From Pristionchus mayeri (lineage: Eukaryota; Nematoda; Chromadorea; Rhabditida; Neodiplogasteridae), in NCBI GenBank assembly GCA_036245805.1, contig BTRK01000006.1, forward strand, positions 54,677,257-54,741,256: a stretch of 64,000 bases of DNA, read 5' to 3'. A program made the translations under genes and the position numbers. The notes beneath the pieces are model-generated. The model had not been told where the DNA came from and made no database searches. It saw nothing but the letters and a program-made list of their open reading frames with translations. Of the stretch, positions 12,201 to 24,818 are shown in pieces (the first letter of the stretch is position 1; each line of letters begins with the position of its first letter).

Positions 12201-13940
12201 TCTCTACGGGGAAATGATCACCTCAACCTGTTTATCATATCTTCTTTTTACATGGTCCTAATCAGCTGACTTCGGTCATCGACAAATTTTTGAGTGTTGT
12301 ATTCTGCTCGTTCTTCACAAAGTGATCGAATTTCTCGATGCCTGCAGGTCGTATTCTTTGAAATAGAGCTGCATTCTCTACGGGGAAATGATCACCTCAA
12401 CCTGTTTATCATATCTTCTTTTTACATGGTCCTAATCAGCTGACTTCGGTCATCGACAAATTTTTGAAAGTGTTGTATTCTGCTCGTTCTTCACAAAGTG
12501 ATCGAATTTCTCGATGCCTGCAGGTCGTATTCTTTGAAATAGAGCTGCATTCTCTACGGGGAAATGATCAGCTCAACCTGTTTATCATCTCTTCTTTTTA
12601 CATGGTCCTAATCAGCTGACTTCGGTCATCGACAAATTTTTGAATGTGTTGTCTTCTGCTCGTTCTTCACAAAGTGATCGACTTTCTCGATGCCCGCAGG
12701 TCGTATTCTTTGAAATAGAGCTGCATTCTCTACGGGGAAATGATCAGCTCAACTTGTTTATCATATCTTCTTTTTACATGGTCGTAATCAGCTGACTTCG
12801 GTCATCGACAAATTTTTGAAAGTGTTGTATTCTGCTCGTTCTTCACAAAGTGATCGAATTTCTCGATGCCTGCAGGTCGTATTCTTTGAAATAGAGCTGC
12901 ATTCTCTACGGGGAAATGATCAGCTCAACCTGTTTATCATATCTTCTTTTTACATGGTCCTAATCATCTGACTTCGGTCATCGACAAATTTTTGAAAGTG
13001 TTGTATTCTGCTCGTTCTTCACAAAGTGATCGAATTTCTCGATGCCTGCAGGTCGTATTCTTTGAAATAGAGCTGCATTCTCTACGGGGAAATGATCAGC
13101 TCAACCTGTTTATCATATCTTCTTTTTACATGGTCCTAAATCGACAAATTTTTGAAAGTGTTGTATTCTGCTCGTTCTTCACAAAGTGATCGAATTTCTC
13201 GATGCCTGCAGGTCGTATTCTTTGAAATAGAGCTGCATTCTCTACGGGGAAATGATCACCTCAACCTGTTTATCATATCTTCTTTTTACATGGTCCTAAT
13301 CAGCTGACTTCGGTCATCGACAAATTTTTGAGTGTTGTATTCTGCTCGTTCTTCACAAAGTGATCGAATTTCTCGATGCCTGCAGGTCGTATTCTTTGAA
13401 ATAGAGCTGCATTCTCTACGGGGAAATGATCAGCTCAACCTGTTTATCATATCTTCTTTTTACATGGTCCTAATCAGCTGACTTCGATCATCGACAAATT
13501 TTTGAAAGTGTTGTATTCTGCTCGTTCTTCACAAAGTGATCGAATTTCTCGATGCCTGCAGGTCGTATTCTTTGAAATAGAGCTGCATTCTCTACGGGGA
13601 AATGATCAGCTCAACCTGTTTATCATCTCTTCTTTTTACATGGTCCTAATCAGCTGACTTCGGTCATCGACAAATTTTTGAATGTGTTGTCTTCTGCTCG
13701 TTCTTCACAAAGTGATCGACTTTCTCGATGCCCGCAGGTCGTATTCTTTGAAATAGAGCTGCATTCTCTACGGGGAAATGATCAGCTCAACTTGTTTATC
13801 ATATCTTCTTTTTACATGGTCCTAATCATCTGACTTCGGTCATCGACAAATTTTTGAAAGTGTTGTCTTCTGCTCGTTCTTCACAAAGTGATCGAATTTC
13901 TCGATGCCTGCAGGTCGTATTCTTTGAAATAGAGCTGCAT

Positions 13941-14818
13941 TCTCTACGGGGAAATGATCAGCTCAACCTGTTTATCATATCTTCTTTTTACATGGTCCTA
14001 ATCATCTGACTTCGGTCATCGACAAATTTTTGAAAGTGTTGTATTCTGCTCGTTCTTCACAAAGTGATCGAATTTCTCGATGCCTGCAGGTCGTATTCTT
14101 TGAAATAGAGCTGCATTCTCTACGGGGAAATGATCAGCTCAACCTGTTTATCATCTCTTCTTTTTACATGGTCCTAATCATCTGACTTCGGTCATCGACA
14201 AATTTTTGAAAGTGTTGTATTCTGCTCGTTCTTCACAAAGTGATCGAATTTCTCGATGCCTGCAGGTCGTATTCTTTGAAATAGAGCTGCATTCTCTACG
14301 GGGAAATGATCAGCTCAACCTGTTTATCATCTCTTCTTTTTACATGGTCCTAATCAGCTGACTTCGGTCATCGACAAATTTTTGAGTGTTGTATTCTGCT
14401 CGTTCTTCACAAAGTGATCGAATTTCTCGATGCCTGCAGGTCGTATTCTTTGAAATAGAGCTGCATTCTCTACGGGGAAATGATCAGCTCAACCTGTTTA
14501 TCATATCTTCTTTTTACATGGTCCTAATCATCTGACTTCGGTCATCGACAAATTTTTGAAAGTGTTGTCTTCTGCTCGTTCTTCACAAAGTGATCGAATT
14601 TCTCGATGCCTGCAGGTCGTATTCTTTGAAATAGAGCTGCATTCTCTACGGGGAAATGATCAGCTCAACCTGTTTATCATCTCTTCTTTTTACATGGTCC
14701 TAATCAGCTGACTTCGGTCATCGACAAATTTTTGAAAGTGTTGTCTTCTGCTCGTTCTTCACAAAGTGATCGACTTTCTCGATGCCCGCAGGTCGTATTC
14801 TTTGAAACAGAGCTGCAT
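13941..14818 (+). repeat. Duplicated five-monomer segment, 1934-bp offset, copy 1
   Basis: Monomers of catctgac, tctctt+catctgac, tctctt+gagtg, catctgac+gtcttc and tctctt+cccgc+aacag types. The same five occur in order at 15875-16752. The aacag change (tttgaaacag instead of tttgaaatag) marks the last monomer in both. Confidence 0.83.
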
Positions 14819-15874
14819 TCTCTACGGGGAAATGATCAGCTCAACCTGTTTATCATATCTTCTTTTTACATGGTCCTAATCATCTGACTTCGGTCATCGA
14901 CAAATTTTTGAAAGTGTTGTATTCTGCTCGTTCTTCACAAAGTGATCGAATTTCTCGATGCCTGCAGGTCGTATTCTTTGAAATAGAGCTGCATTCTCTA
15001 CGGGGAAATGATCAGCTCAACCTGTTTATCATATCTTCTTTTTACATGGTCCTAATCAGCTGACTTCGATCATCGACAAATTTTTGAAAGTGTTGTATTC
15101 TGCTCGTTCTTCACAAAGTGATCGAATTTCTCGATGCCTGCAGGTCGTATTCTTTGAAATAGAGCTGCATTCTCTACGGGGAAATGATCAGCTCAACCTG
15201 TTTATCATCTCTTCTTTTTACATGGTCCTAATCAGCTGACTTCGGTCATCGACAAATTTTTGAATGTGTTGTCTTCTGCTCGTTCTTCACAAAGTGATCG
15301 ACTTTCTCGATGCCCGCAGGTCGTATTCTTTGAAATAGAGCTGCATTCTCTACGGGGAAATGATCAGCTCAACTTGTTTATCATATCTTCTTTTTACATG
15401 GTCCTAATCATCTGACTTCGGTCATCGACAAATTTTTGAAAGTGTTGTATTCTGCTCGTTCTTCACAAAGTGATCGAATTTCTCGATGCCTGCAGGTCGT
15501 ATTCTTTGAAATAGAGCTGCATTCTCTACGGGGAAATGATCAGCTCAACCTGTTTATCATATCTTCTTTTTACATGGTCCTAATCATCTGACTTCGGTCA
15601 TCGACAAATTTTTGAAAGTGTTGTCTTCTGCTCGTTCTTCACAAAGTGATCGACTTTCTCGATGCCCGCAGGTCGTATTCTTTGAAACAGAGCTGCATTC
15701 TCTACGGGGAAATGATCAGCTCAACCTGTTTATCATATCTTCTTTTTACATGGTCCTAATCAGCTGACTTCGGTCATCGACAAATTTTTGAAAGTGTTGT
15801 ATTCTGCTCGTTCTTCACAAAGTGATCGAATTTCTCGATGCCTGCAGGTCGTATTCTTTGAAATAGAGCTGCAT

Positions 15875-16752
15875 TCTCTACGGGGAAATGATCAGCTCAA
15901 CCTGTTTATCATATCTTCTTTTTACATGGTCCTAATCATCTGACTTCGGTCATCGACAAATTTTTGAAAGTGTTGTATTCTGCTCGTTCTTCACAAAGTG
16001 ATCGAATTTCTCGATGCCTGCAGGTCGTATTCTTTGAAATAGAGCTGCATTCTCTACGGGGAAATGATCAGCTCAACCTGTTTATCATCTCTTCTTTTTA
16101 CATGGTCCTAATCATCTGACTTCGGTCATCGACAAATTTTTGAAAGTGTTGTATTCTGCTCGTTCTTCACAAAGTGATCGAATTTCTCGATGCCTGCAGG
16201 TCGTATTCTTTGAAATAGAGCTGCATTCTCTAAGGGGAAATGATCAGCTCAACCTGTTTATCATCTCTTCTTTTTACATGGTCCTAATCAGCTGACTTCG
16301 GTCATCGACAAATTTTTGAGTGTTGTATTCTGCTCGTTCTTCACAAAGTGATCGAATTTCTCGATGCCTGCAGGTCGTATTCTTTGAAATAGAGCTGCAT
16401 TCTCTACGGGGAAATGATCAGCTCAACCTGTTTATCATATCTTCTTTTTACATGGTCCTAATCATCTGACTTCGGTCATCGACAAATTTTTGAAAGTGTT
16501 GTCTTCTGCTCGTTCTTCACAAAGTGATCGAATTTCTCGATGCCTGCAGGTCGTATTCTTTGAAATAGAGCTGCATTCTCTACGGGGAAATGATCAGCTC
16601 AACCTGTTTATCATCTCTTCTTTTTACATGGTCCTAATCAGCTGACTTCGGTCATCGACAAATTTTTGAAAGTGTTGTCTTCTGCTCGTTCTTCACAAAG
16701 TGATCGACTTTCTCGATGCCCGCAGGTCGTATTCTTTGAAACAGAGCTGCAT
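15875..16752 (+). repeat. Duplicated five-monomer segment, 1934-bp offset, copy 2
   Basis: Same order as 13941-14818. It has a private change, taagggg for tacgggg, in the monomer starting at 16227. This supports two real copies rather than a perfectly collapsed repeat. Confidence 0.83.
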
Positions 16753-17630
16753 TCTCTACGGGGAAATGATCAGCTCAACCTGTTTATCATATCTTCTTTT
16801 TACATGGTCCTAATCAGCTGACTTCGGTCATCGACAAATTTTTGAAAGTGTTGTATTCTGCTCGTTCTTCACAAAGTGATCGAATTTCTCGATGCCTGCA
16901 GGTCGTATTCTTTGAAATAGAGCTGCATTCTCTACGGGGAAATGATCAGCTCAACCTGTTTATCATATCTTCTTTTTACATGGTCCTAATCATCTGACTT
17001 CGGTCATCGACAAATTTTTGAAAGTGTTGTATTCTGCTCGTTCTTCACAAAGTGATCGAATTTCTCGATGCCTGCAGGTCGTATTCTTTGAAATAGAGCT
17101 GCATTCTCTACGGGGAAATGATCAGCTCAACCTGTTTATCATCTCTTCTTTTTACATGGTCCTAATCAGCTGACTTCGGTCATCGACAAATTTTTGAAAG
17201 TGTTGTCTTCTGCTCGTTCTTCACAAAGTGATCGACTTTCTCGATGCCCGCAGGTCGTATTCTTTGAAATAGAGCTGCATTCTCTACGGGGAAATGATCA
17301 GCTCAACCTGTTTATCATATCTTCTTTTTACATGGTCCTAATCAGCTGACTTCGGTCATCGACAAATTTTTGAAAGTGTTGTATTCTGCTCGTTCTTCAC
17401 AAAGTGATCGAATTTCTCGATGCCTGCAGGTCGTATTCTTTGAAATAGAGCTGCATTCTCTACGGGGAAATGATCAGCTCAACCTGTTTATCATATCTTC
17501 TTTTTACATGGTCCTAATCAGCTGACTTCGGTCATCGACAAATTTTTGAGTGTTGTATTCTGCTCGTTCTTCACAAAGTGATCGAATTTCTCGATGCCTG
17601 CAGGTCGTATTCTTTGAAATAGAGCTGCAT

Positions 17631-17802
17631 TCTCTACGGGGAAATGATCAGTCAACATGTTTATCATATCTTCTTTTTACATGGTCCTAATCTGACTTCG
17701 GTCATCGACAAATTTTTGAAAGTGTTGTATTCTGCTCGTTCTTCACAAAGTGATCGAATTTCTCGATGCCTGCAGGTCGTATTCTTTGAAATAGAGCTGC
17801 AT
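17631..17802 (+). repeat. 172-bp monomer type (gatcagtcaac and cctaatctgac)
   Basis: Two small losses, 1 bp in gatcagctcaac and 3 bp (cag) in cctaatcagctgac, occur together. Other 172-bp copies start at 18678, 32628, 34030, 34720, 35418, 36626 and 40837. The 3-bp loss destroys the cagctg palindrome but leaves the ctgac-ttcg-gtca dyad. The two changes are also linked across distant domains, so the type arose once and was moved. Confidence 0.9.
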
Positions 17803-19724
17803 TCTCTACGGGGAAATGATCAGTCAACCTGTTTATCATCTCTTCTTTTTACATGGTCCTAATCAGCTGACTTCGGTCATCGACAAATTTTTGAAAGTGT
17901 TGTATTCTGCTCGTTCTTCACAAAGTGATCGAATTTCTCGATGCCTGCAGGTCGTATTCTTTGAAATAGAGCTGCATTCTCTACGGGGAAATGATCACCT
18001 CAACCTGTTTATCATATCTTCTTTTTACATGGTCCTAATCAGCTGACTTCGGTCATCGACAAATTTTTGAGTGTTGTATTTTGCTCGTTCTTCACAAAGT
18101 GATCGAATTTCTCGATGCCTGCAGGTCGTATTCTTTGAAATAGAGCTGCATTCTCTACGGGGAAATGATCAGCTCAACCTGTTTATCATATCTTCTTTTT
18201 ACATGGTCCTAATCAGCTGACTTCGGTCATCGACAAATTTTTGAAAGTGTTGTATTCTGCTCGTTCTTCACAAAGTGATCGAATTTCTCGATGCCTGCAG
18301 GTCGTATTCTTTGAAATAGAGCTGCATTCTCTACGGGGAAATGATCAGCTCAACCTGTTTATCATATCTTCTTTTTACATGGTCCTAATCAGCTGACTTC
18401 GGTCATCGACAAATTTTTGAAAGTGTTGTATTCTGCTCGTTCTTCACAAAGTGATCGAATTTCTCGATGCCTGCAGGTCGTCTTCTTTGAAATAGAGCTG
18501 CATTCTCTACGGGGAAATGATCACCTCAACCTGTTTATCATATCTTCTTTTTACATGGTCCTAATCAGCTGACTTCGGTCATCGACAAATTTTTGAGTGT
18601 TGTATTTTGCTCGTTCTTCACAAAGTGATCGAATTTCTCGATGCCTGCAGGTCGTCTTCTTTGAAATAGAGCTGCATTCTCTACGGGGAAATGATCAGTC
18701 AACATGTTTATCATATCTTCTTTTTACATGGTCCTAATCTGACTTCGGTCATCGACAAATTTTTGAAAGTGTTGTATTCTGCTCGTTCTTCACAAAGTGA
18801 TCGAATTTCTCGATGCCTGCAGGTCGTATTCTTTGAAATAGAGCTGCATTCTCTACGGGGAAATGATCAGTCAACCTGTTTATCATCTCTTCTTTTTACA
18901 TGGTCCTAATCAGCTGACTTCGGTCATCGACAAATTTTTGAAAGTGTTGTATTCTGCTCGTTCTTCACAAAGTGATCGAATTTCTCGATGCCTGCAGGTC
19001 GTATTCTTTGAAATAGAGCTGCATTCTCTACGGGGAAATGATCACCTCAACCTGTTTATCATATCTTCTTTTTACATGGTCCTAATCAGCTGACTTCGGT
19101 CATCGACAAATTTTTGAGTGTTGTATTTTGCTCGTTCTTCACAAAGTGATCGAATTTCTCGATGCCTGCAGGTCGTATTCTTTGAAATAGAGCTGCATTC
19201 TCTACGGGGAAATGATCAGCTCAACCTGTTTATCATATCTTCTTTTTACATGGTCCTAATCAGCTGACTTCGGTCATCGACAAATTTTTGAAAGTGTTGT
19301 ATTCTGCTCGTTCTTCACAAAGTGATCGAATTTCTCGATGCCTGCAGGTCGTATTCTTTGAAATAGAGCTGCATTCTCTACGGGGAAATGATCAGCTCAA
19401 CCTGTTTATCATATCTTCTTTTTACATGGTCCTAATCAGCTGACTTCGGTCATCGACAAATTTTTGAAAGTGTTGTATTCTGCTCGTTCTTCACAAAGTG
19501 ATCGAATTTCTCGATGCCTGCAGGTCGTCTTCTTTGAAATAGAGCTGCATTCTCTACGGGGAAATGATCACCTCAACCTGTTTATCATATCTTCTTTTTA
19601 CATGGTCCTAATCAGCTGACTTCGGTCATCGACAAATTTTTGAGTGTTGTATTTTGCTCGTTCTTCACAAAGTGATCGAATTTCTCGATGTCTGCAGGTC
19701 GTATTCTTTGAAATAGAGCTGCAT
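17631..19724 (+). repeat. Tandem 1047-bp 6-mer HOR (2 copies)
   Basis: Units 17631-18677 and 18678-19724 each contain monomers of 172, 175, 174, 176, 176 and 174 bp. The 172-bp monomer has gatcagtcaacatg (1-bp loss) and cctaatctgac (3-bp loss). The two 174-bp monomers have gagtg with gtattttg. Differences between units are few, for example gatgtctgcagg near 19690, which suggests recent amplification. The array type changes abruptly at the left end. Confidence 0.92.
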
Positions 19725-22700
19725 TCTCTACGGGGAAATGATCAGCTCAACCTGTTTATCATATCTTCTTTTTACATGGTCCTAATCAGCTGACTTCGGT
19801 CATCGACAAATTTTTGAAAGTGTTGTATTCTGCTCGTTCTTCACAAAGTGATCGAATTTCTCGATGCCTGCAGGTCGTATTCTTTGAAATAGAGCAGCAT
19901 TCTCTACGGGGAAATAATCAGCTCAACCTGTTTATCATATCTTCTTTTTACATGGTCCTAATCAGCTGACTTCGGTCATCGACAAATTTTTGAAAGTGTT
20001 GTATTCTGCTCGTTCTTCACAAAGTGATCGAATTTCTCGATGCCTGCAGGTCGTCTTCTTTGAAATAGAGCTGCATTCTCTACGGGGAAATGATCACCTC
20101 AACCTGTTTATCATATCTTCTTTTTACATGGTCCTAATCAGCTGACTTCGGTCATCGACAAATTTTTGAGTGTTGTATTTTGCTCGTTCTTCACAAAGTG
20201 ATCGAATTTCTCGATGCCTGCAGGTCGTATTCTTTGAAATAGAGCTGCATTCTCTACGGGGAAATGATCAGCTCAACCTGTTTATCATATCTTCTTTTTA
20301 CATGGTCCTAATCAGCTGACTTCGGTCATCGACAAATTTTTGAAAGTGTTGTATTCTGCTCGTTCTTCACAAAGTGATCGAATTTCTCGATGCCTGCAGG
20401 TCGTATTCTTTGAAATAGAGCTGCATTCTCTACGGGGAAATGATCAGCTCAACCTGTTTATCATATCTTCTTTTTACATGGTCCTAATCAGCTGACTTCG
20501 GTCATCGACAAATTTTTGAAAGTGTTGTATTCTGCTCGTTCTTCACAAAGTGATCGAATTTCTCGATGCCTGCAGGTCGTATTCTTTGAAATAGAGCTGC
20601 ATTCTCTACGGGGAAATAATCAGCTCAACCTGTTTATCATATCTTCTTTTTACATGGTCCTAATCAGCTGACTTCGGTCATCGACAAATTTTTGAAAGTG
20701 TTGTATTCTGCTCGTTCTTCACAAAGTGATCGAATTTCTCGATGCCTGCAGGTCGTCTTCTTTGAAATAGAGCTGCATTCTCTACGGGGAAATGATCACC
20801 TCAACCTGTTCATCATATCTTCTTTTTACATGGTCCTAATCAGCTGACTTCGGTCATCGACAAATTTTTGAAAGTGTTGTATTCTGCTCGTTCTTCACAA
20901 AGTGATCGAATTTCTCGATGCCTACAGGTCGACTTCTTTGAAATAGAGCTGCATTCTCTACGGGGAAATGATCACCTCAACCTGTTTATCATATCTTCTT
21001 TTTACATGGTCCTAATCAGCTGACTTCGGTCATCGACAAATTTTTGAGTGTTGTATTTTGCTCGTTCTTCACAAAGTGATCGAATTTCTCGATGCCTGCA
21101 GGTCGTATTCTTTGAAATAGAGCTGCATTCTCTACGGGGAAATGATCAGCTCAACCTGTTTATCATATCTTCTTTTTACATGGTCCTAATCAGCTGACTT
21201 CGGTCATCGACAAATTTTTGAAAGTGTTGTATTCTGCTCGTTCTTCACAAAGTGATCGAATTTCTCGATGCCTACAGGTCGTCTTCTTTGAAATAGAGCT
21301 GCATTCTCTACGGGGAAATGATCACCTCAATCTGTTTATCATATCTTCTTTTTACATGGTCCTAATCAGCTGACTTCGGTCATCGACAAATTTTTGAGTG
21401 TTGTATTTTGCTCGTTCTTCACAAAGTGATCGAATTTCTCGATGCCTGCAGGTCGTATTCTTTGAAATAGAGCTGCATTCTCTACGGGGAAATGATCACC
21501 TCAACCTGTTTATCATATCTTCTTTTTACATGGTCCTAATCAGCTGACTTCGGTCATCGACAAATTTTTGAAAGTGTTGTATTCTGCTCGTTCTTCACAA
21601 AGTGATCGAATTTCTCGATGCCTGCAGGTCGTATTCTTTGAAATAGAGCTGCATTCTCTACGGGGAAATGATCAGCTCAACCTGTTTATCATATCTTCTT
21701 TTTACATGGTCCTAATCAGCTGACTTCGGTCATCGACAAATTTTTGACAGTGTTGTATTTTGCTCGTTCTTCACAAAGTGATCGAATTTCTCGATGCCTG
21801 CAGGTCGTATTCTTTGAAATAGAGCTGCATTCTCTACGGGGAAATGATCAGCTCAACCTGTTTATCATATCTTCTTTTTACATGGTCCTAATCAGCTGAC
21901 TTCGGTCATCGACAAATTTTTGAAAGTGTTGTATTCTGCTCGTTCTTCACAAAGTGATCGACTTTCTCGATGCCCGCAGGTCGTATTCTTTGAAATAGAG
22001 CTGCATTCTCTACGGGGAAATGATCAGCTCAACCTGTTTATCATCTCTTCTTTTTACATGGTCCTAATCAGCTGACTTCGGTCATCGACAAATTTTTGAA
22101 AGTGTTGTATTCTGCTCGTTCTTCACAAAGTGATCGAATTTCTCGATGCCTGCAGGTCGTCTTCTTTGAAATAGAGCTGCATTCTCTACGGGGAAATGAT
22201 CACCTCAACCTGTTTATCATATCTTCTTTTTACATGGTCCTAATCAGCTGACTTCGGTCATCGACAAATTTTTGAGTGTTGTATTTTGCTCGTTCTTCAC
22301 AAAGTGATCGAATTTCTCGATGCCTGCAGGTCGTATTCTTTGAAATAGAGCTGCATTCTCTACGGGGAAATGATCAGCTCAACCTGTTTATCATATCTTC
22401 TTTTTACATGGTCCTAATCAGCTGACTTCGGTCATCGACAAATTTTTGAAAGTGTTGTATTCTGCTCGTTCTTCACAAAGTGATCGAATTTCTCGATGCC
22501 TACAGGTCGTCTTCTTTGAAATAGAGCTGCATTCTCTACGGGGAAATGATCACCTCAACCTGTTTATCATATCTTCTTTTTACATGGTCCTAATCAGCTG
22601 ACTTCGGTCATCGACAAATTTTTGAGTGTTGTATTTTGCTCGTTCTTCACAAAGTGATCGAATTTCTCGATGCCTGCAGGTCGTATTCTTTGAAATAGAG

Positions 22701-23058
22701 CTGCATTCTCTACGGGGAAATGATCAGCTCAACCTGTTTATCATCTCTTCTTTTTACATGGTCCTAATCAGCTGACTTCGGTCATCGACAAATTTTTGAA
22801 AGTGTTATCTTCTGCTCGTTCTTCACAAAGTGATCGACTTTCTCGATGCCCGCAGGTCGTATTCTTTGAAATAGAGCTGCATTCTCTACGGGGAAATGAT
22901 CAGCTCAACCTGTTTATCATCTCTTCTTTTTACATGGTCCTAATCAGCTGACTTCGGTCATCGACAAATTTTTGAAAGTGTTGTATTCTGCTCGTTCTTC
23001 ACAAAGTGATCGAATTTCTCGATGCCTGCAGGTCGTATTCTTTGAAATAGAGCTGCAT
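19725..23058 (+). repeat. Domain B centre: 3-mer-derived repeats marked by gagtg + gtattttg
   Basis: Unit 19725-20250 (526 bp: 176+176+174) repeats the last three monomers of the 1047-bp HOR. Beyond it the marked 174-bp monomers recur at 20955, 21305, 22183 and 22533, that is at uneven steps of 5, 2, 5 and 2 monomers. Private variants include gcagcat and aataatc near 19.9 kb, aataatc near 20.6 kb, and gcctacagg near 20.92, 21.27 and 22.5 kb. This looks like a 3-mer HOR breaking up through unequal exchange. Confidence 0.85.
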
Positions 23059-24818
23059 TCTCTACGGGGAAATGATCAGCTCAACCTGTTTATCATATCT
23101 TCTTTTTACATGGTCCTAATCAGCTGACTTCGGTCATCGACAAATTTTTGACAGTGTTGTATTTTGCTCGTTCTTCACAAAGTGATCGAATTTCTCGATG
23201 CCTGCAGGTCGTATTCTTTGAAATAGAGCTGCATTCTCTACGGGGAAATGATCAGCTCAACCTGTTTATCATATCTTCTTTTTACATGGTCCTAATCAGC
23301 TGACTTCGGTCATCGACAAATTTTTGAAAGTGTTGTATTCTGCTCGTTCTTCACAAAGTGATCGACTTTCTCGATGCCCGCAGGTCGTATTCTTTGAAAT
23401 AGAGCTGCATTCTCTACGGGGAAATGATCAGCTCAACCTGTTTATCATCTCTTCTTTTTACATGGTCCTAATCAGCTGACTTCGGTCATCGACAAATTTT
23501 TGAAAGTGTTGTATTCTGCTCGTTCTTCACAAAGTGATCGAATTTCTCGATGCCTGCAGGTCGTATTCTTTGAAATAGAGCTGCATTCTCTACGGGGAAA
23601 TGATCAGCTCAACCTGTTTATCATATCTTCTTTTTACATGGTCCTAATCAGCTGACTTCGGTCATCGACAAATTTTTGACAGTGTTGTATTTTGCTCGTT
23701 CTTCACAAAGTGATCGAATTTCTCGATGCCTGCAGGTCGTATTCTTTGAAATAGAGCTGCATTCTCTACGGGGAAATGATCAGCTCAACCTGTTTATCAT
23801 ATCTTCTTTTTACATGGTCCTAATCAGCTGACTTCGGTCATCGACAAATTTTTGAAAGTGTTGTATTCTGCTCGTTCTTCACAAAGTGATCGACTTTCTC
23901 GATGCCCGCAGGTCGTATTCTTTGAAATAGAGCTGCATTCTCTACGGGGAAATGATCAGCTCAACCTGTTTATCATCTCTTCTTTTTACATGGTCCTAAT
24001 CAGCTGACTTCGGTCATCGACAAATTTTTGAAAGTGTTGTCTTCTGCTCGTTCTTCACAAAGTGATCGACTTTCTCGATGCCCGCAGGTCGTATTCTTTG
24101 AAATAGAGCTGCATTCTCTACGGGGAAATGATCAGCTCAACCTGTTTATCATATCTTCTTTTTACATGGTCGTAATCAGCTGACTTCGGTCATCGACAAA
24201 TTTTTGAAAGTGTTGTATTCTGCTCGTTCTTCACAAAGTGATCGAATTTCTCGATGCCTGCAGGTCGTATTCTTTGAAATAGAGCTGCATTCTCTACGGG
24301 GAAATGATCAGCTCAACCTGTTTATCATATCTTCTTTTTACATGGTCCTAATCAGCTGACTTCGGTCATCGACAAATTTTTGAAAGTGTTGTATTCTGCT
24401 CGTTCTTCACAAAGTGATCGACTTTCTCGATGCCCGCAGGTCGTATTCTTTGAAATAGAGCTGCATTCTCTACGGGGAAATGATCAGCTCAACCTGTTTA
24501 TCATCTCTTCTTTTTACATGGTCCTAATCAGCTGACTTCGGTCATCGACAAATTTTTGAAAGTGTTGTCTTCTGCTCGTTCTTCACAAAGTGATCGACTT
24601 TCTCGATGCCCGCAGGTCGTATTCTTTGAAATAGAGCTGCATTCTCTACGGGGAAATGATCAGCTCAACCTGTTTATCATATCTTCTTTTTACATGGTCG
24701 TAATCAGCTGACTTCGGTCATCGACAAATTTTTGAAAGTGTTGTATTCTGCTCGTTCTTCACAAAGTGATCGAATTTCTCGATGCCTGCAGGTCGTATTC
24801 TTTGAAATAGAGCTGCAT
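23059..24818 (+). repeat. 528-bp 3-mer repeats, all-176-bp monomers
   Basis: The gacagtg + gtattttg monomer occurs at 23059 and 23587 (528 bp apart; an earlier copy starts at 21655). Units 23763-24290 and 24291-24818 then form a second 528-bp pair, ordered gacttt/cccgc, tctctt+gtcttc, cgtaatcag. The two trimers overlap in register, so one appears to have been derived from the other. Confidence 0.85.

Larger units (their letters stand above)
1..17630 (+). repeat. Domain A: mixed 176/174/158/160-bp monomers with nested duplications
   Basis: Domain A is marked by 16-bp-deleted monomers starting at 1, 333, 1721, 2759, 3443, 3951, 4459, 4791, 6179, 7217, 10013, 10345, 10853, 11361, 11693 and 13079. 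It also has a 2-bp deletion (gagtg instead of gaaagtg) in many copies. Other diagnostic variants are gaatgtg, catctgac, cgatcatc, cgtaatcag and the linked set gtcttc/gacttt/cccgcagg. The order of variants repeats at offsets of 4458, about 6900, 1038, 880, 508 and 1934 bp, showing several rounds of segmental duplication. The last third (about 14.3-17.6 kb) has no 16-bp-deleted monomers. Confidence 0.9.
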
